From Candidatus Thermofonsia Clade 1 bacterium (lineage in GTDB: Bacteria; Chloroflexota; Anaerolineae; Aggregatilineales; UBA2796): a DNA stretch of 64,000 nucleotides. Shown here piece by piece: positions 50,332-59,738 of this stretch. The notes below the pieces were generated by a model. The model was not told where the DNA came from, did not search any database, and saw only the letters and a program-made list of their open reading frames with translations. The stretch covers positions 124,001-188,000 of the forward strand of contig PGTK01000004.1 of NCBI GenBank assembly GCA_002794705.1, read 5' to 3'. Position numbers and translations under genes: made by a program. Numbering within the stretch: the first letter of the stretch is position 1; every line of letters begins with the position of its first letter.

Positions 50332-53043
50332 ATGCAAGCGTGGCACCTAACTGCAGAGAGTCCGCTCGCCATGCGGTTCGCCGCCGATGCACGCCTCAAA
50401 CGCACTGATTACACCGATGATCACGCATGGGCGATCGCCTTTGGCGATACGGAAGAGCCGTTTTTAACCTTTCAGACACGCTATGGCGGGCGCGTGAGCC
50501 TAGCGCGCCTTGTGCCGATGTGGATCGTTGATGGGCGCACAATTTACACCAGCGCCGCCCTCGCTGAGCGCCCGGTTTTGCGCGCCTTTGCGCCTAGCTA
50601 CGCCAAAGTCACGGCAAAACTGACCGATTCGCTCAGCCTGACCAGCGAATTGTTCGTTTTTGAGTCGCGTGCAGCCGGGGGACGCTTTACGCTGCACAAT
50701 CAGGCGTCCGCGCCCATTCAGGTGCGCCTCGATCTGGTGGCACAGGTGGTGCGCGATCAAAAGCCGATTGATATGAACGTCCTGAGCCTTGAAGATGGCA
50801 CAGAGGCGCTGCACATGGGGCGGGCAGGCGATCTGAATCCAATTTTGCTGCTTGAGAATGCCAAGGCTCCTCCGCCGCGTTTTGTCGCTACGCCGCAGGC
50901 GCCTAAGCTGATCGTCACGCTCAGCGTGCCTGCAGAGGGGAGCATCGCTGTGCGCTGGGCGCATAGCAGTCAGCGCGCCACGCAAGATAGCCTCCAGACT
51001 GCCTTTTTCTGGCTGCGCCGCGCCGACTGGGACTCCGAATTGCGCCAAATCGAGCGGCTGAGCGCCCAGACGCTCACCTTCGAGACGGGCGATCCCGATC
51101 TGGACGCGGCGCTTGCCTTCAGCCAGCATGTGGCGCTGCGCAGCTTCATCAACGCGACGGGCAGCTTGCCGAATGCCTCGTTTGTGGCGGCGCGCATTCC
51201 GTCGCGGGGCTGGAGTCCGCGTGGAGATGGGAGCGATCACAGCTGGCAGTGGAGCGGGCAGAGCGCAGGGTTAGCTGCAACGGTCTTGCCTTCGGTCGCT
51301 GCTTTTGCGCCTGATCTGGCACTTGGCGCCTTGCGAAATTTCCTCGCCGTCCGCCAAAGTGACGGCTTTATTGATAACAAGCCCGGTTTGGCGGGTCAGC
51401 GCGCTAAGCTGTTGAGCATGCCGCTCTTGGCGTCCACAGCGTGGGCGCTCTATGAGCAGACTGAAGATCGGGCACTCTTGGCGGAGGCATTGCCGATCTT
51501 GCGCGCTTTCTTCCTGCGCTGGTTCGCACCCGATCAAGACCGCGACCGTGACGGCTTCCCTGAATGGACAAATCTCACCCACAGCACCTATACCAGCAAT
51601 CCCTTGTTTGCGCGTTTCCAGCGCTGGGCAGCCAACGCGGATATCAGCAAGGTTGAGTCGCCCGATCTTGCCGCGTATTTGATCGCGGAGGGGCGCGCTC
51701 TGTTGCGCATGGGCGCGCTGCTGGGCGACTCAAGCGGCACAGAGGCGATCTCAGGGCGTGTAGCACAACTTGAGGCGCATTTAGAGGCGCTCTGGCACGC
51801 CGATCTTGGCACTTACCTCTACCGCGACCGCGACACTGATCAGGCAGTGCGCGGCATCAACCTGTTTCGTGGCAAGGGCGATGAGTCATTCGCTGCTAAG
51901 ACGCCGCTTGAGCCGCCAAACCGCCTGATCTTGCGCGTGCTGGGCGGGCGCGATATCGCGCCGCGTTTCTCCGCCGTGATCGAAGGCGTAGATGCGAAGG
52001 GTCAGCATGTGGCAGAGACGCTAACCAGCAGCGCTTTCACGTGGCACTACGGACTGGGCACTACAGTGACCGAAAAGGTCTATGCGCAGGTCAATTACAT
52101 CAGGTTTGAAGGGCTGATTCGGCTCTTCAATATTGAGGTGGATACCGTAGACCTGTTCCGCCAAAATTTGACGCAGCTCATGGCGCTGTGGTCGGGAGCG
52201 CCGAGCGCTGAGCGCGCTGCGCAGATCGTCGCCACACTGACCGATTCGGAGCGCTATTGGCGTCCATACGGCTTGCCCGTCTGCCCGATCAACGATCCTG
52301 CTTTTGCCGCAGATAACGACGGCGGGAGCGGCGGCGTTTGGTCGCTATGGAACGTCCTGCTGTTAGAGGGTCTGTTGCGCTACGGCTATCTAAACGAGGC
52401 GACCGAGCTGTTCAATCGGCTGCTGAGTGCGCAGATCAAAGCGCTACGGCGCGATCGCGGTTTCCGCGAGGGCTACAATAGCGAGACGGGCGACGGGCTA
52501 GGCGATGTAGACGATCTGGCGGGCATCGTACCGATCCACATTTTTTTGCGCTTGATCGGCGTGCGCATCATCAACGTGCGCCGAGTCTGGGCAGGCGGCA
52601 CATTTGCTTTTGCTCAGCCTGTGACGCTGACCTATGGCGGTTTGCGGGTCACGCGCAGCACTACGGGGACTACGGTCACCTTTCCGAGCGGCAAAGTGGT
52701 TGAGGCTGATTCGGCGTGGCAATTGATTGAGGATGAGTTGCCTGAGCCTGCTCCAGAAGTACCTGAGCCTGAGGCTGAGCCGCAAGAGGCGCCCCCGCCG
52801 ATCAGCATCCTTGAGCCGAGCGATGAGCGCGATGAGAGCAATTTAACGCCCGCTCACGGCGAGCAGATTCCAGTTGAGTCGCAGCGCGACGTCACACAAG
52901 AGATTCAGATCAGTCAGATTGATTTCAACGCTGAGTCAGAGGCGTTTAAGCCGACATCGAACGCGCCTCAGCAAGGTGTCATCAAAATCAAGGTGCGCGA
53001 TGGTCACAAGCGCCCTGCCTCCGACGATCCGACGGCGGAGTAG
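50332..53043 (+). CDS. Large glycoside-hydrolase-like protein, (alpha/alpha)6 toroid
   Basis: A 903-residue protein from ATG 50332 with AAAGGA 6 nt upstream. N-terminal 250 residues are a beta-sandwich; about 270-770 is helical and resembles MGH1/GH63-type toroids: DGSDHSWQWSGQSAG, NFLAVRQSDGFIDNKPG, RDGFPEWTNLTHSTY (acid-residue candidate), YLIAEGRALLRMG, GGVWSLWNVLLLEGLLRYGY, REGYNSETGDGLGD. The C-terminal 100 residues are Pro/Glu-rich and disordered. No signal peptide, so it may act on a cytoplasmic glycan or oligosaccharide. Specificity unknown. Confidence 0.7.
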   Translation: MQAWHLTAESPLAMRFAADARLKRTDYTDDHAWAIAFGDTEEPFLTFQTRYGGRVSLARLVPMWIVDGRTIYTSAALAERPVLRAFAPSYAKVTAKLTDSLSLTSELFVFESRAAGGRFTLHNQASAPIQVRLDLVAQVVRDQKPIDMNVLSLEDGTEALHMGRAGDLNPILLLENAKAPPPRFVATPQAPKLIVTLSVPAEGSIAVRWAHSSQRATQDSLQTAFFWLRRADWDSELRQIERLSAQTLTFETGDPDLDAALAFSQHVALRSFINATGSLPNASFVAARIPSRGWSPRGDGSDHSWQWSGQSAGLAATVLPSVAAFAPDLALGALRNFLAVRQSDGFIDNKPGLAGQRAKLLSMPLLASTAWALYEQTEDRALLAEALPILRAFFLRWFAPDQDRDRDGFPEWTNLTHSTYTSNPLFARFQRWAANADISKVESPDLAAYLIAEGRALLRMGALLGDSSGTEAISGRVAQLEAHLEALWHADLGTYLYRDRDTDQAVRGINLFRGKGDESFAAKTPLEPPNRLILRVLGGRDIAPRFSAVIEGVDAKGQHVAETLTSSAFTWHYGLGTTVTEKVYAQVNYIRFEGLIRLFNIEVDTVDLFRQNLTQLMALWSGAPSAERAAQIVATLTDSERYWRPYGLPVCPINDPAFAADNDGGSGGVWSLWNVLLLEGLLRYGYLNEATELFNRLLSAQIKALRRDRGFREGYNSETGDGLGDVDDLAGIVPIHIFLRLIGVRIINVRRVWAGGTFAFAQPVTLTYGGLRVTRSTTGTTVTFPSGKVVEADSAWQLIEDELPEPAPEVPEPEAEPQEAPPPISILEPSDERDESNLTPAHGEQIPVESQRDVTQEIQISQIDFNAESEAFKPTSNAPQQGVIKIKVRDGHKRPASDDPTAE

Positions 53044-53074
53044 GGAGAGAGGGCTGAGACGCTCTGTTGAATGG

Positions 53075-53105
53075 AAAATGCATGGCTTTTGCCATGCATT
53101 TTTCT
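53075..53105 (+). terminator. Strong rho-independent terminator
   Basis: 12-bp perfect stem AAAATGCATGGC / GCCATGCATTTT with TTTT loop, followed by TCTT; the T-rich arm makes it bidirectional. 31 nt after the glycosidase-like stop. Confidence 0.88.
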
Positions 53106-53267
53106 TAGAGCGCACCCAGCCTCAAGAGTTACACACAATCTGGCGAAAGTGACCGCACTCGGAAACCTATACATGACGCGCCCAAAGCGCGCAGACGCCC
53201 TTTTCTTTGTAAAAATTGGTCTATAATAGACGCGATCTCAAAGACAACATCTCAGAAGGGGCTTGCC

Positions 53268-54056
53268 ATGCCTGCATTCACGGTCTGTGTGGCACAGATG
53301 AACATCAAAGATGGCGATCCGCGCAAGAATTGGGCGACTATGCAAGCGCTGACTGAAGAATCGGCGCGGCGCGGCGCTGAGCTGGTCGTTTTCCCGGAGC
53401 TGTGGGATAACGGCTATATGCTGGAAAAGTCAAAAGAGGTCGCCAGTCCGTTGGCGGGCGGACTGTTTGCGCAAGTAGCGGCGCTCTCACGGGCGCAGAA
53501 GCTGTTCATCCTTGGCTCTATGCTGGAAAAGCGCGGCGTGGGCGTCTATAACAGCATGGCGGTTTTCTCGCCACAGGCGGGCGTGCTGGGCGTCTATCGC
53601 AAGGTGCATCTGTTTGAGCCAATGGGCGAAGGGCAGTATCTCACAGCGGGCGAGGCGCCCCTGAGCGTGGATTTGCCGTGGGGGACGCTCGGTTGTGCCA
53701 TTTGCTACGATCTGCGCTTTCCAGAGCTCTTCAGGCGCTACTTCATTGATGGCGCCAAGCTGATCGTCATACCGGCGGAGTGGCCCGAGGCGCGCATTGA
53801 GCATTGGCGTGCGCTGCTGCGGGCGCGCGCTATTGAAAATCAGGCGTTTGTGATTGGCTGCAACCGAGTCGGCGAATATAACGGGACTCGCTTTGGCGGT
53901 CACTCCATGATCATTGACCCATGGGGCGACCTCGTAGCGGAGGTGGGCGACGAAGAAATGCTGCTGACTGTGCGCATCAACACAGACTTGGTCAGCGAGG
54001 TGCAGAGCCGCTTGCCCGTGCTAAACGACCGTCGTCCAAACGTCTATGGCATTTAG
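53268..54056 (+). CDS. Carbon-nitrogen hydrolase (nitrilase superfamily, omega-amidase-like)
   Basis: Thiol amidohydrolase of 262 residues with complete Glu-Lys-Cys triad: Glu44 (VFPELWDNGY), Lys112 (YRKVHLFEPMGE), Cys146 (GCAICYDLRFPELFR). The C-terminal HSMIIDPWGDLVAE is also typical. Similarity is greatest to omega-amidase/YafV-type enzymes that hydrolyse omega-amides of 2-oxo acids (deduced from motif context). A TATAAT at 53222-53227 lies 40 nt before ATG. Its end overlaps the next gene by 11 nt. Confidence 0.93.
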   Translation: MPAFTVCVAQMNIKDGDPRKNWATMQALTEESARRGAELVVFPELWDNGYMLEKSKEVASPLAGGLFAQVAALSRAQKLFILGSMLEKRGVGVYNSMAVFSPQAGVLGVYRKVHLFEPMGEGQYLTAGEAPLSVDLPWGTLGCAICYDLRFPELFRRYFIDGAKLIVIPAEWPEARIEHWRALLRARAIENQAFVIGCNRVGEYNGTRFGGHSMIIDPWGDLVAEVGDEEMLLTVRINTDLVSEVQSRLPVLNDRRPNVYGI

Positions 54057-56193
54057 GCGCATTGTGCGCTCGCCTGAGCTGGGCGCGGCGCTGATCATCG
54101 CATGGTTTTGCTTTCTAGCGCTCAGTTATGCGTGCGCTGTGCCGCTGGGCGAGGCGCCCGATGAAGTGCCGCACTTTCTCTATGTGCATTACCTGCTCCA
54201 AGAGGGCTTGCCCGTCATTGAGGATAAGGCGACGGTCTTTGCGCGTGGCGACACGCAGCGGTCGCATCCGCCGCTGTATTACCTGATCGGCGCGCTGCTG
54301 GTCGCCGATACGACGCGGAGCGATTTCGCTGAGTACATGTCCTTCAATCCGTTTGCTTCAATCGGCATGGTCAGCTATGCCAATCAGAACGTCCATTTGC
54401 ATCGCCTGAGCTACAGCGGCGATTCGGCAGTCGCGTTTTGGCGGCTGCGAATCTACAGCATTGTTTTGGCGTGTGGCACGATCTGGCTGACCTATCTGGC
54501 AGGCAAGCGGCTGTTCAGCGCCTCTCTGAGCTTAGCTGCCGCCTTCCTTCTGGCAAACATCCCGACGTTTATTCACATCAGCAGCAGCATTAACGATGAT
54601 AACTTGGTCACGTTGATGAGCGCGCTGTGCGTGTACTTGTGTGCGCGGGCGCTCACGGGCGATCAGAGCCTGCGCAACACGCTGCTGATCGGGCTGAGCG
54701 CGGGCGCAGGCATTCTGAGCAAGCAGCATGGCGTCGCGCTGCTGGGCTACACTGCTTTGACGGCGCTCTTGGCGCTCCTGTGGCGCCAATGGACGTGGCG
54801 TGCAGCAATTCGTTTTGTGCTGATCGCGTTTGGCGCGGCGGCGCTCGTGTCGGGCTGGTGGTTCATCCGCAACATCCTGCTGTACAACGATCTGTGGGCA
54901 GCGGAGGCGACTCTCGCGCTCTGGGGACGCGGCAGCCGTCCGTTTTTGCTGGCAGAGTTTGAAGGCGTGTGGTTCTCCTTCTGGATGATTCTGGGCTATT
55001 TGAACGTCCGCGGCGCGGAGTGGCTCTTCACCTATGTAGCGCTCTTGACAGCGCTTGGAGTCGCCGCGCTGCTATGGCATACCTTGCGGCATAGGGCGAG
55101 TCGGCTGCCCGTGCTTTTTTTGGCGGGCTGTTTCCTCAGCTTGAACGGCGCAATGTTAGTGGTGTTGTTGCGCGCCGCCTCTGGGCAGGGACGTATGTAC
55201 TTTCCTGTGGCGGGAGTCTTTGCGCTTTTGTTGATGGTCGGCGCCCGTGCGCTGATGGGCAAGTTTACGCCGCTCTTGGCAGTGCCGTTGGCGGCAGCAG
55301 CATTGATTGCGCCGTTCACCTATCTGCCACGCGCCTATGCAGGGCTTGAAGTAGCCGAGTCCGTGCCTGAGGGCGCGATTCGGCTCGATGTGCGCGCCGA
55401 GACGCTGACTTTGCACGCCTACACGCTCGATCAGCCGATCGTCGGGCATGGCGCGCCCATGCGCTTGACTGTGTATTTCTCAGGCAATCACGCCGAGAAT
55501 GCGCACTTTTATGCCATTGCCGTCAATCCGCGCACAGGCGAGGGCATCGGTGGCGTAGATACCTACTTGGGCATGGCGCCGACTGATTCGCTCGATCCCA
55601 ATTTGCTCTATCGCGCCAAATTGACCATCCCAATGCGCACTGACTTGCCGCCTGAGCCGCCGATGCAGGTTCAGGTGCAATTCGGCTGGCGAGTCCCGCG
55701 CACGGAGCGCGTTTTGCCCTTGATCAGGGCTGATGGCGCGCCGCTGGAGAGTCTGGTGGTGGCAGGCGCTGTGTTGGCTGATGAGCGCTGGCAGTCGCCG
55801 CCCACAGAGCAGACCGCTGATGCGCGTTTCGGCGACTCCTTGCGCTTGCTCGGCTATACGCTCAGCGAGGCGACGTTGCGCGGCGGGGCTGAACTCGCTG
55901 TGACGCTCAGCTGGGAGGCGCTCGCGCCGCCCGTGACGGACTATCGGCTTGCCTTCGGCATTCTGGATGAGCGCGATCAGATTGTAGCGCAGGCTGATGG
56001 TCCGCCCGGCGGCTTGCCGACCTCCCTCTGGTGGCGCGGCTTGCGCTTTGCGGAGGAACGCCGTCTGCAGTTGCCTGCAGAGCTGCCAAGCGGGACGTAT
56101 CGGCTATACGTCGGCTGGTACGCTGAAAATGGCGTCCGTTTGCCCCTGCCCAGCGGCGAGACGCTTTTCTTTGTGCCGCTACACGCTGAATAG
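54046..56193 (+). CDS. Polyprenyl-phosphate-dependent membrane glycosyltransferase (PMT/ArnT-like fold)
   Basis: A 715-residue GT-C protein. First TM helix (about 12-33), then the acidic lumenal loop LGEAPDEVPHFLYVHYL (Asp39, Glu40: metal/sugar-phosphate site), SHPPLYYLIGALL, and at least ten more TM helices to about 440. The last 270 residues form soluble beta domains (DVRAETLTLHAYTLDQPI..., LRLLGYTLSEATLRGGAELAVTLSWEAL) that would sit outside. Such enzymes glycosylate proteins or lipids on the outer face of the membrane. Start overlaps the amidase gene by 11 nt. Confidence 0.85.
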   Translation: MAFRRIVRSPELGAALIIAWFCFLALSYACAVPLGEAPDEVPHFLYVHYLLQEGLPVIEDKATVFARGDTQRSHPPLYYLIGALLVADTTRSDFAEYMSFNPFASIGMVSYANQNVHLHRLSYSGDSAVAFWRLRIYSIVLACGTIWLTYLAGKRLFSASLSLAAAFLLANIPTFIHISSSINDDNLVTLMSALCVYLCARALTGDQSLRNTLLIGLSAGAGILSKQHGVALLGYTALTALLALLWRQWTWRAAIRFVLIAFGAAALVSGWWFIRNILLYNDLWAAEATLALWGRGSRPFLLAEFEGVWFSFWMILGYLNVRGAEWLFTYVALLTALGVAALLWHTLRHRASRLPVLFLAGCFLSLNGAMLVVLLRAASGQGRMYFPVAGVFALLLMVGARALMGKFTPLLAVPLAAAALIAPFTYLPRAYAGLEVAESVPEGAIRLDVRAETLTLHAYTLDQPIVGHGAPMRLTVYFSGNHAENAHFYAIAVNPRTGEGIGGVDTYLGMAPTDSLDPNLLYRAKLTIPMRTDLPPEPPMQVQVQFGWRVPRTERVLPLIRADGAPLESLVVAGAVLADERWQSPPTEQTADARFGDSLRLLGYTLSEATLRGGAELAVTLSWEALAPPVTDYRLAFGILDERDQIVAQADGPPGGLPTSLWWRGLRFAEERRLQLPAELPSGTYRLYVGWYAENGVRLPLPSGETLFFVPLHAE

Positions 56194-56238
56194 CGCTATA
56201 ATCAGGCGCGGACAAGCCACGCTTTGGAACAAATAAAC

Positions 56239-57402
56239 ATGACCGACGCTCTTAGCATCCGCAAAGTTGAGACCTCTCAAGACTTCAAAGTCTTTTTAGA
56301 GTTCCCGTGGACGCACTACCGTAACGATCCGAATTGGGTGCCGCCGCTCGTCTCTAGCCGCCGCCATTTGCTGGATAAGAAGCGCAACGCCTCGTGGCAG
56401 TACATGGTCGGTGAGTATTACGTGGCGTGGCGCGGCAAAAAGCCCGTCGGCACGATTGCCGCCTTCGTCAATCATCGCCACAACCAGACCCATAACGAAA
56501 ATCTGGGCTGGTTCGGCTTTTTTGAGTGTAAAGACAACCAAGAGACAGCGACCGCGTTACTCAGCACAGCCGCTGAGTATGCCCGCTCACAAGGCTGCGA
56601 CGCCATGCGCGGGCCCGCCAGCTTCACGCTGAACGATGAATGCGCCCTGCTGATCGAGAATTTCTCCGAGCCGATGATCCTAATGCCCTACAATCCGCCT
56701 TACTATCAGCGCCTCGTCGAAGAGAGCGGCTTGGGCTTGGCAAAGGCAATGGACTTGGTCAGCTACATTGCCCGACCAAGCAGTTATCTCGATGAGAATG
56801 GCAACATCCCTGAGCGGCTGCTGCGCGTGATCGAGAAAGTCAGCAAAAAGCACAACGTGACCGTGCGGCGCGCCAATGTGAAAGACCTGCACAAGGAAGT
56901 CCATCTTTTAGCGGAGATTTATCGCGCTGCTTGGGCAGACAACTGGGGCTTTGTGCCGCCCACAGACGCCGAAATTGACGATCTGTTCACGCAGCTGCGC
57001 CCCTTTTTCGATCCGCGCTTGGGCGAATTCGGCATGGTAGATGGGCAAGTGGTCGGCTTTATGTTGGCACTGCCCAACATGAATCAAGTTTTGAAGCGCG
57101 CCTATCCGCACCCGCGTGTGCCAGAGTGGTGGACGCTGCTCAAGGCGCTGTGGCACTGGAAAATTCGCCCGAAGATCACTGAACAGCGCATTGTGATGTT
57201 CGGCGTGAAGCCTGAATATCAGCGCATGGGCGTGGCTGCCGCCATTTTGTTAGCGCACATGGAAGCGACCATGAAAACGCCCTATCCCGATGTTGATCTC
57301 GGCTGGGTGCTTGAGACCAACGCCGGCGTGGATACGCTTGCCAAGTCGTTCAATTGCCCAATCTACAAACGCTATCGTTTCTACCAAATGCCGCTGAGTT
57401 GA
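56239..57402 (+). CDS. GNAT-fold N-acetyltransferase-like protein (YghO type)
   Basis: A 387-residue protein from ATG 56239 (TTG 56224 is another possible start). The pattern is that of the YghO-like double-GNAT family: N-terminal DFKVFLEFPWTHYRNDPNWVPPL, GEYYVAWRGKKPVGTIAAFVNHRHN, GWFGFFECKDNQETA, ARSQGCDAMRGPASFTLNDE, and a second half with ILMPYNPPYYQ and FGVKPEYQRMGVAAAIL (acetyl-CoA loop Q-R-M-G-V-A). A TATAAT-like box at 56197-56202 suggests its own promoter. Acceptor unknown. MFS gene starts 4 nt later. Confidence 0.85.
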   Translation: MTDALSIRKVETSQDFKVFLEFPWTHYRNDPNWVPPLVSSRRHLLDKKRNASWQYMVGEYYVAWRGKKPVGTIAAFVNHRHNQTHNENLGWFGFFECKDNQETATALLSTAAEYARSQGCDAMRGPASFTLNDECALLIENFSEPMILMPYNPPYYQRLVEESGLGLAKAMDLVSYIARPSSYLDENGNIPERLLRVIEKVSKKHNVTVRRANVKDLHKEVHLLAEIYRAAWADNWGFVPPTDAEIDDLFTQLRPFFDPRLGEFGMVDGQVVGFMLALPNMNQVLKRAYPHPRVPEWWTLLKALWHWKIRPKITEQRIVMFGVKPEYQRMGVAAAILLAHMEATMKTPYPDVDLGWVLETNAGVDTLAKSFNCPIYKRYRFYQMPLS

Positions 57403-57406
57403 GCCG

Positions 57407-58753
57407 ATGGGCGATCACAACGAACCGACCGAGGGGCTGCCGCGCAACTCCGATGAGCTGATGGCGCAAGGCGGCGCCGAAGTCAGCGACGTTTTGACTG
57501 TTGCTGCCAGCCTAAATGCCAAGACCCTCCGTGAGCTGCTGCGCAATCGCAATTTTGTACCGCTGTGGCTCGGTCAATTGGTCAGTTACTTGGGCGATCA
57601 GTTCATGCTGATCGCTGTCCTAGCCACCATTAACAAGTTAGCAGGCAGCGGTAGTTTCTACATAGTGCTGTTAGCGGTCTCACTGGCAGCGCCGCAGATA
57701 TTCTTCGGGCTAATCGGCGGCGTGCTGGTGGATAAACTTGACCGCAAATGGACAATGATCGTCACAGACGTAGTGCGCGCTATCGCCATGTTCAGCATGT
57801 TGCTAGTGGCAGGCGATCCAGCCCGCATCTGGATTTTTTATCCCGCGATCTTCGCCATTGGCACCTCACAAATGCTCTTCTATCCCGCACGCGCCTCAGC
57901 GATGCCTGCGCTGGTCAGCAAGCGTAATTTAGCGGGCGCAAACGCCTTGCTAGAGGCAGGTTTCGTAGTGGCGCTGATCTTCGGCTCAGGCGCAGCGGGC
58001 TTGCTGGTGGAGCGCTTGGGCGAGGACTTTGCCTTCACATTCAACGGTTTCGCCTTCCTGTTTTCAGCGCTCATGATCCTAATCATCCGCGTGCCGCCGC
58101 GTCGAGTCCATCACACCAAAACGAGCAGGAGCAGTTACGGGCAAGTCTGGCGCGAGTTGCGCGAGGGCTTGGTCTACATCTGGCAGACCCGTTCCATGCG
58201 CTACATCATGGGCTTGAGCGTGATTGTAGCCGCCGGTCTGGGCGCTGTCATTGCGCTTGTGTTGGACTACCTAACGCTTGAATTGCAAGTGGGCGCGGAG
58301 GGCTTTGGCGTGGTGATCGGCATTTTGGGCGTAGGCATTGTGATCGGCGGGATTTTAATTCAGCGCCTCTCGAAGTTTTTACCGACCAATCGCCTCGTTG
58401 CCCTAGCGATCTTTCTGCAGGGTGTGGCAGTGGGCGCGTTCGTCTTTCATCCGCCGTTCGGCTTGGTGCTGTTCCTGACCGCGCTGATTGGCTTCAGCCT
58501 GATCGTGGCGCGCGCTGTGCTGAGTACGCTCACACAGGCGATCCCGCCTGAGGAATATCGCGGGCGCGTCCAGAGCGCTTACAACCTGATCTTCACAGCG
58601 CCCCTGACCCTCGCCATTGGCATTGCCACGTTGCTGGTCACGCTTTTCAACCGCGAAATTGTGATGGGCGGCTTTGGACTGGGTCTCATGCTGACAGCCT
58701 ATCTCTCAGTGCGCCTGCTGCGCGGCGTAGATGAGGCAATCTACGGCAGCTGA
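57407..58753 (+). CDS. MFS transporter, EntS-like (MFS_3)
   Basis: Twelve-TM major facilitator of 448 residues. N-terminal cytoplasmic tail, then FVPLWLGQLVSYLGDQFMLIAVL, the cytoplasmic loop 2-3 motif A (GGVLVDKLDRKWTMIVTDVVRA), LFYPARASAMPALVSKRNLAGANAL (a family hallmark), and the second half GVGIVIGGILIQRLS and AIPPEEYRGRVQSAYNLIF. Such proteins usually export siderophores, macrolides or other small molecules. Co-transcribed with the GNAT (4 nt gap), so perhaps an acetylated product is exported (inference). Confidence 0.9.
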   Translation: MGDHNEPTEGLPRNSDELMAQGGAEVSDVLTVAASLNAKTLRELLRNRNFVPLWLGQLVSYLGDQFMLIAVLATINKLAGSGSFYIVLLAVSLAAPQIFFGLIGGVLVDKLDRKWTMIVTDVVRAIAMFSMLLVAGDPARIWIFYPAIFAIGTSQMLFYPARASAMPALVSKRNLAGANALLEAGFVVALIFGSGAAGLLVERLGEDFAFTFNGFAFLFSALMILIIRVPPRRVHHTKTSRSSYGQVWRELREGLVYIWQTRSMRYIMGLSVIVAAGLGAVIALVLDYLTLELQVGAEGFGVVIGILGVGIVIGGILIQRLSKFLPTNRLVALAIFLQGVAVGAFVFHPPFGLVLFLTALIGFSLIVARAVLSTLTQAIPPEEYRGRVQSAYNLIFTAPLTLAIGIATLLVTLFNREIVMGGFGLGLMLTAYLSVRLLRGVDEAIYGS

Positions 58754-58797
58754 CGCCATGACCTGCGCAGTCAACAATCCCTGCGCTAAGAGCGCCT

Positions 58798-59628
58798 TCA
58801 CTCAAGGGTCACTTTGTCTACAAAAGCCAAAGAGAGCGTGTAAAAGCTCTTGGCTTTAGGCGTGCCGACTAGCTCCAGCGTGTAGGTGCCTTGCACAGGT
58901 AGGAAAAACGTGATCGTGTTAGGAAGGACGCTCTCTGAGTCGCGGGGCGGCGTCAGAGCGCCACTGGGCAGGCGCAAGCGGATATTCTCACGCGGCTGAA
59001 TTACGCCCGCTGTCCAGAAATTGGCGTTGATCCACAAAATAATGTTCGGGCGATGCACATTCAAGCGATAGCGATGCACAGCGCCAATCGGCAGCGTCCC
59101 TGTGCGCATAGCTCGAGTCTGCGTGAAGATATCTTCATCAGAGACAAGATGAGGCAGATCGGGCAGATTTTGCTCAAAACTGAAAAACTGGGCGATTGGC
59201 AAGCCGAAAGTCTCGCCTGTGATGGCAACCGTGACTGCGCTAAGCGCCAAGAACAAGGTAATCAGGACTCCGATCACCAGCAGACGGCGCACAAAACGAC
59301 GCGGTCTTGGGCGCGTAAGCGCAGCGCGGCGCGGGCGCTGATCAGCGCTCAGATGCTGCTCCACTGCCATGCGGCGGCGCAACTCTTCGATCATCAGCTG
59401 GGCAGGCACATGATCAGGCTTAAGGGCAAGGACTTTCTGGCAAGCAGCAATAGCAGCGCTCAAGGTAGGGGCAGAGTGAGCAGCTAGCCACCACGCATCA
59501 ATGTAATTGGGCTGTTGCACCAAAATCGGCGCGATCAGCTCATAAGCCTCAGCGCGCCGATCAGCCTTGATGAGTGTATAAGCCTCTCGCAGCTGTGCCT
59601 TGTGTTGTACTCGCAGACTGCCCGTCAT
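58798..59628 (-). CDS. Membrane-anchored TPR protein with PPC-like exterior domain
   Basis: A 276-residue protein. N-terminal TPR-like helices in the cytoplasm (about 8-90; AYTLIKADRRAEAYELIAPILV, ACQKVLALKPDHVPAQLMIEEL), a basic stretch, one TM helix (about 113-136), and outside a 130-residue beta domain ending like a bacterial pre-peptidase C-terminal domain (GAVHRYRLNVHRPN, ITFFLPVQGTYTLELVGT, YTLSLAFV). Function unknown; it couples cytoplasmic TPR contacts to an envelope sensor or binder. Own promoter upstream. Confidence 0.75.
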   Translation of the reverse strand: MTGSLRVQHKAQLREAYTLIKADRRAEAYELIAPILVQQPNYIDAWWLAAHSAPTLSAAIAACQKVLALKPDHVPAQLMIEELRRRMAVEQHLSADQRPRRAALTRPRPRRFVRRLLVIGVLITLFLALSAVTVAITGETFGLPIAQFFSFEQNLPDLPHLVSDEDIFTQTRAMRTGTLPIGAVHRYRLNVHRPNIILWINANFWTAGVIQPRENIRLRLPSGALTPPRDSESVLPNTITFFLPVQGTYTLELVGTPKAKSFYTLSLAFVDKVTLE

Positions 59629-59662
59629 AGCTGCCTTGCCTCATCCAAAAGATATTACGGCA

Positions 59663-59691
59663 ATTATAACGAGGTCGTTATACGCAGTCAA
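59663..59691 (-). promoter_or_regulatory. Sigma-70 promoter of the TPR/PPC protein
   Basis: On the minus strand TTGACT (59691-59686), exactly 17 nt, TATAAT (59668-59663), leaving about 28 nt of leader to the ATG at 59628. Confidence 0.85.
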
Positions 59692-59738
59692 CGGGCTAGG
59701 GCACCACGCCACAAAGCGCGGCACCCTGAACAATGCAC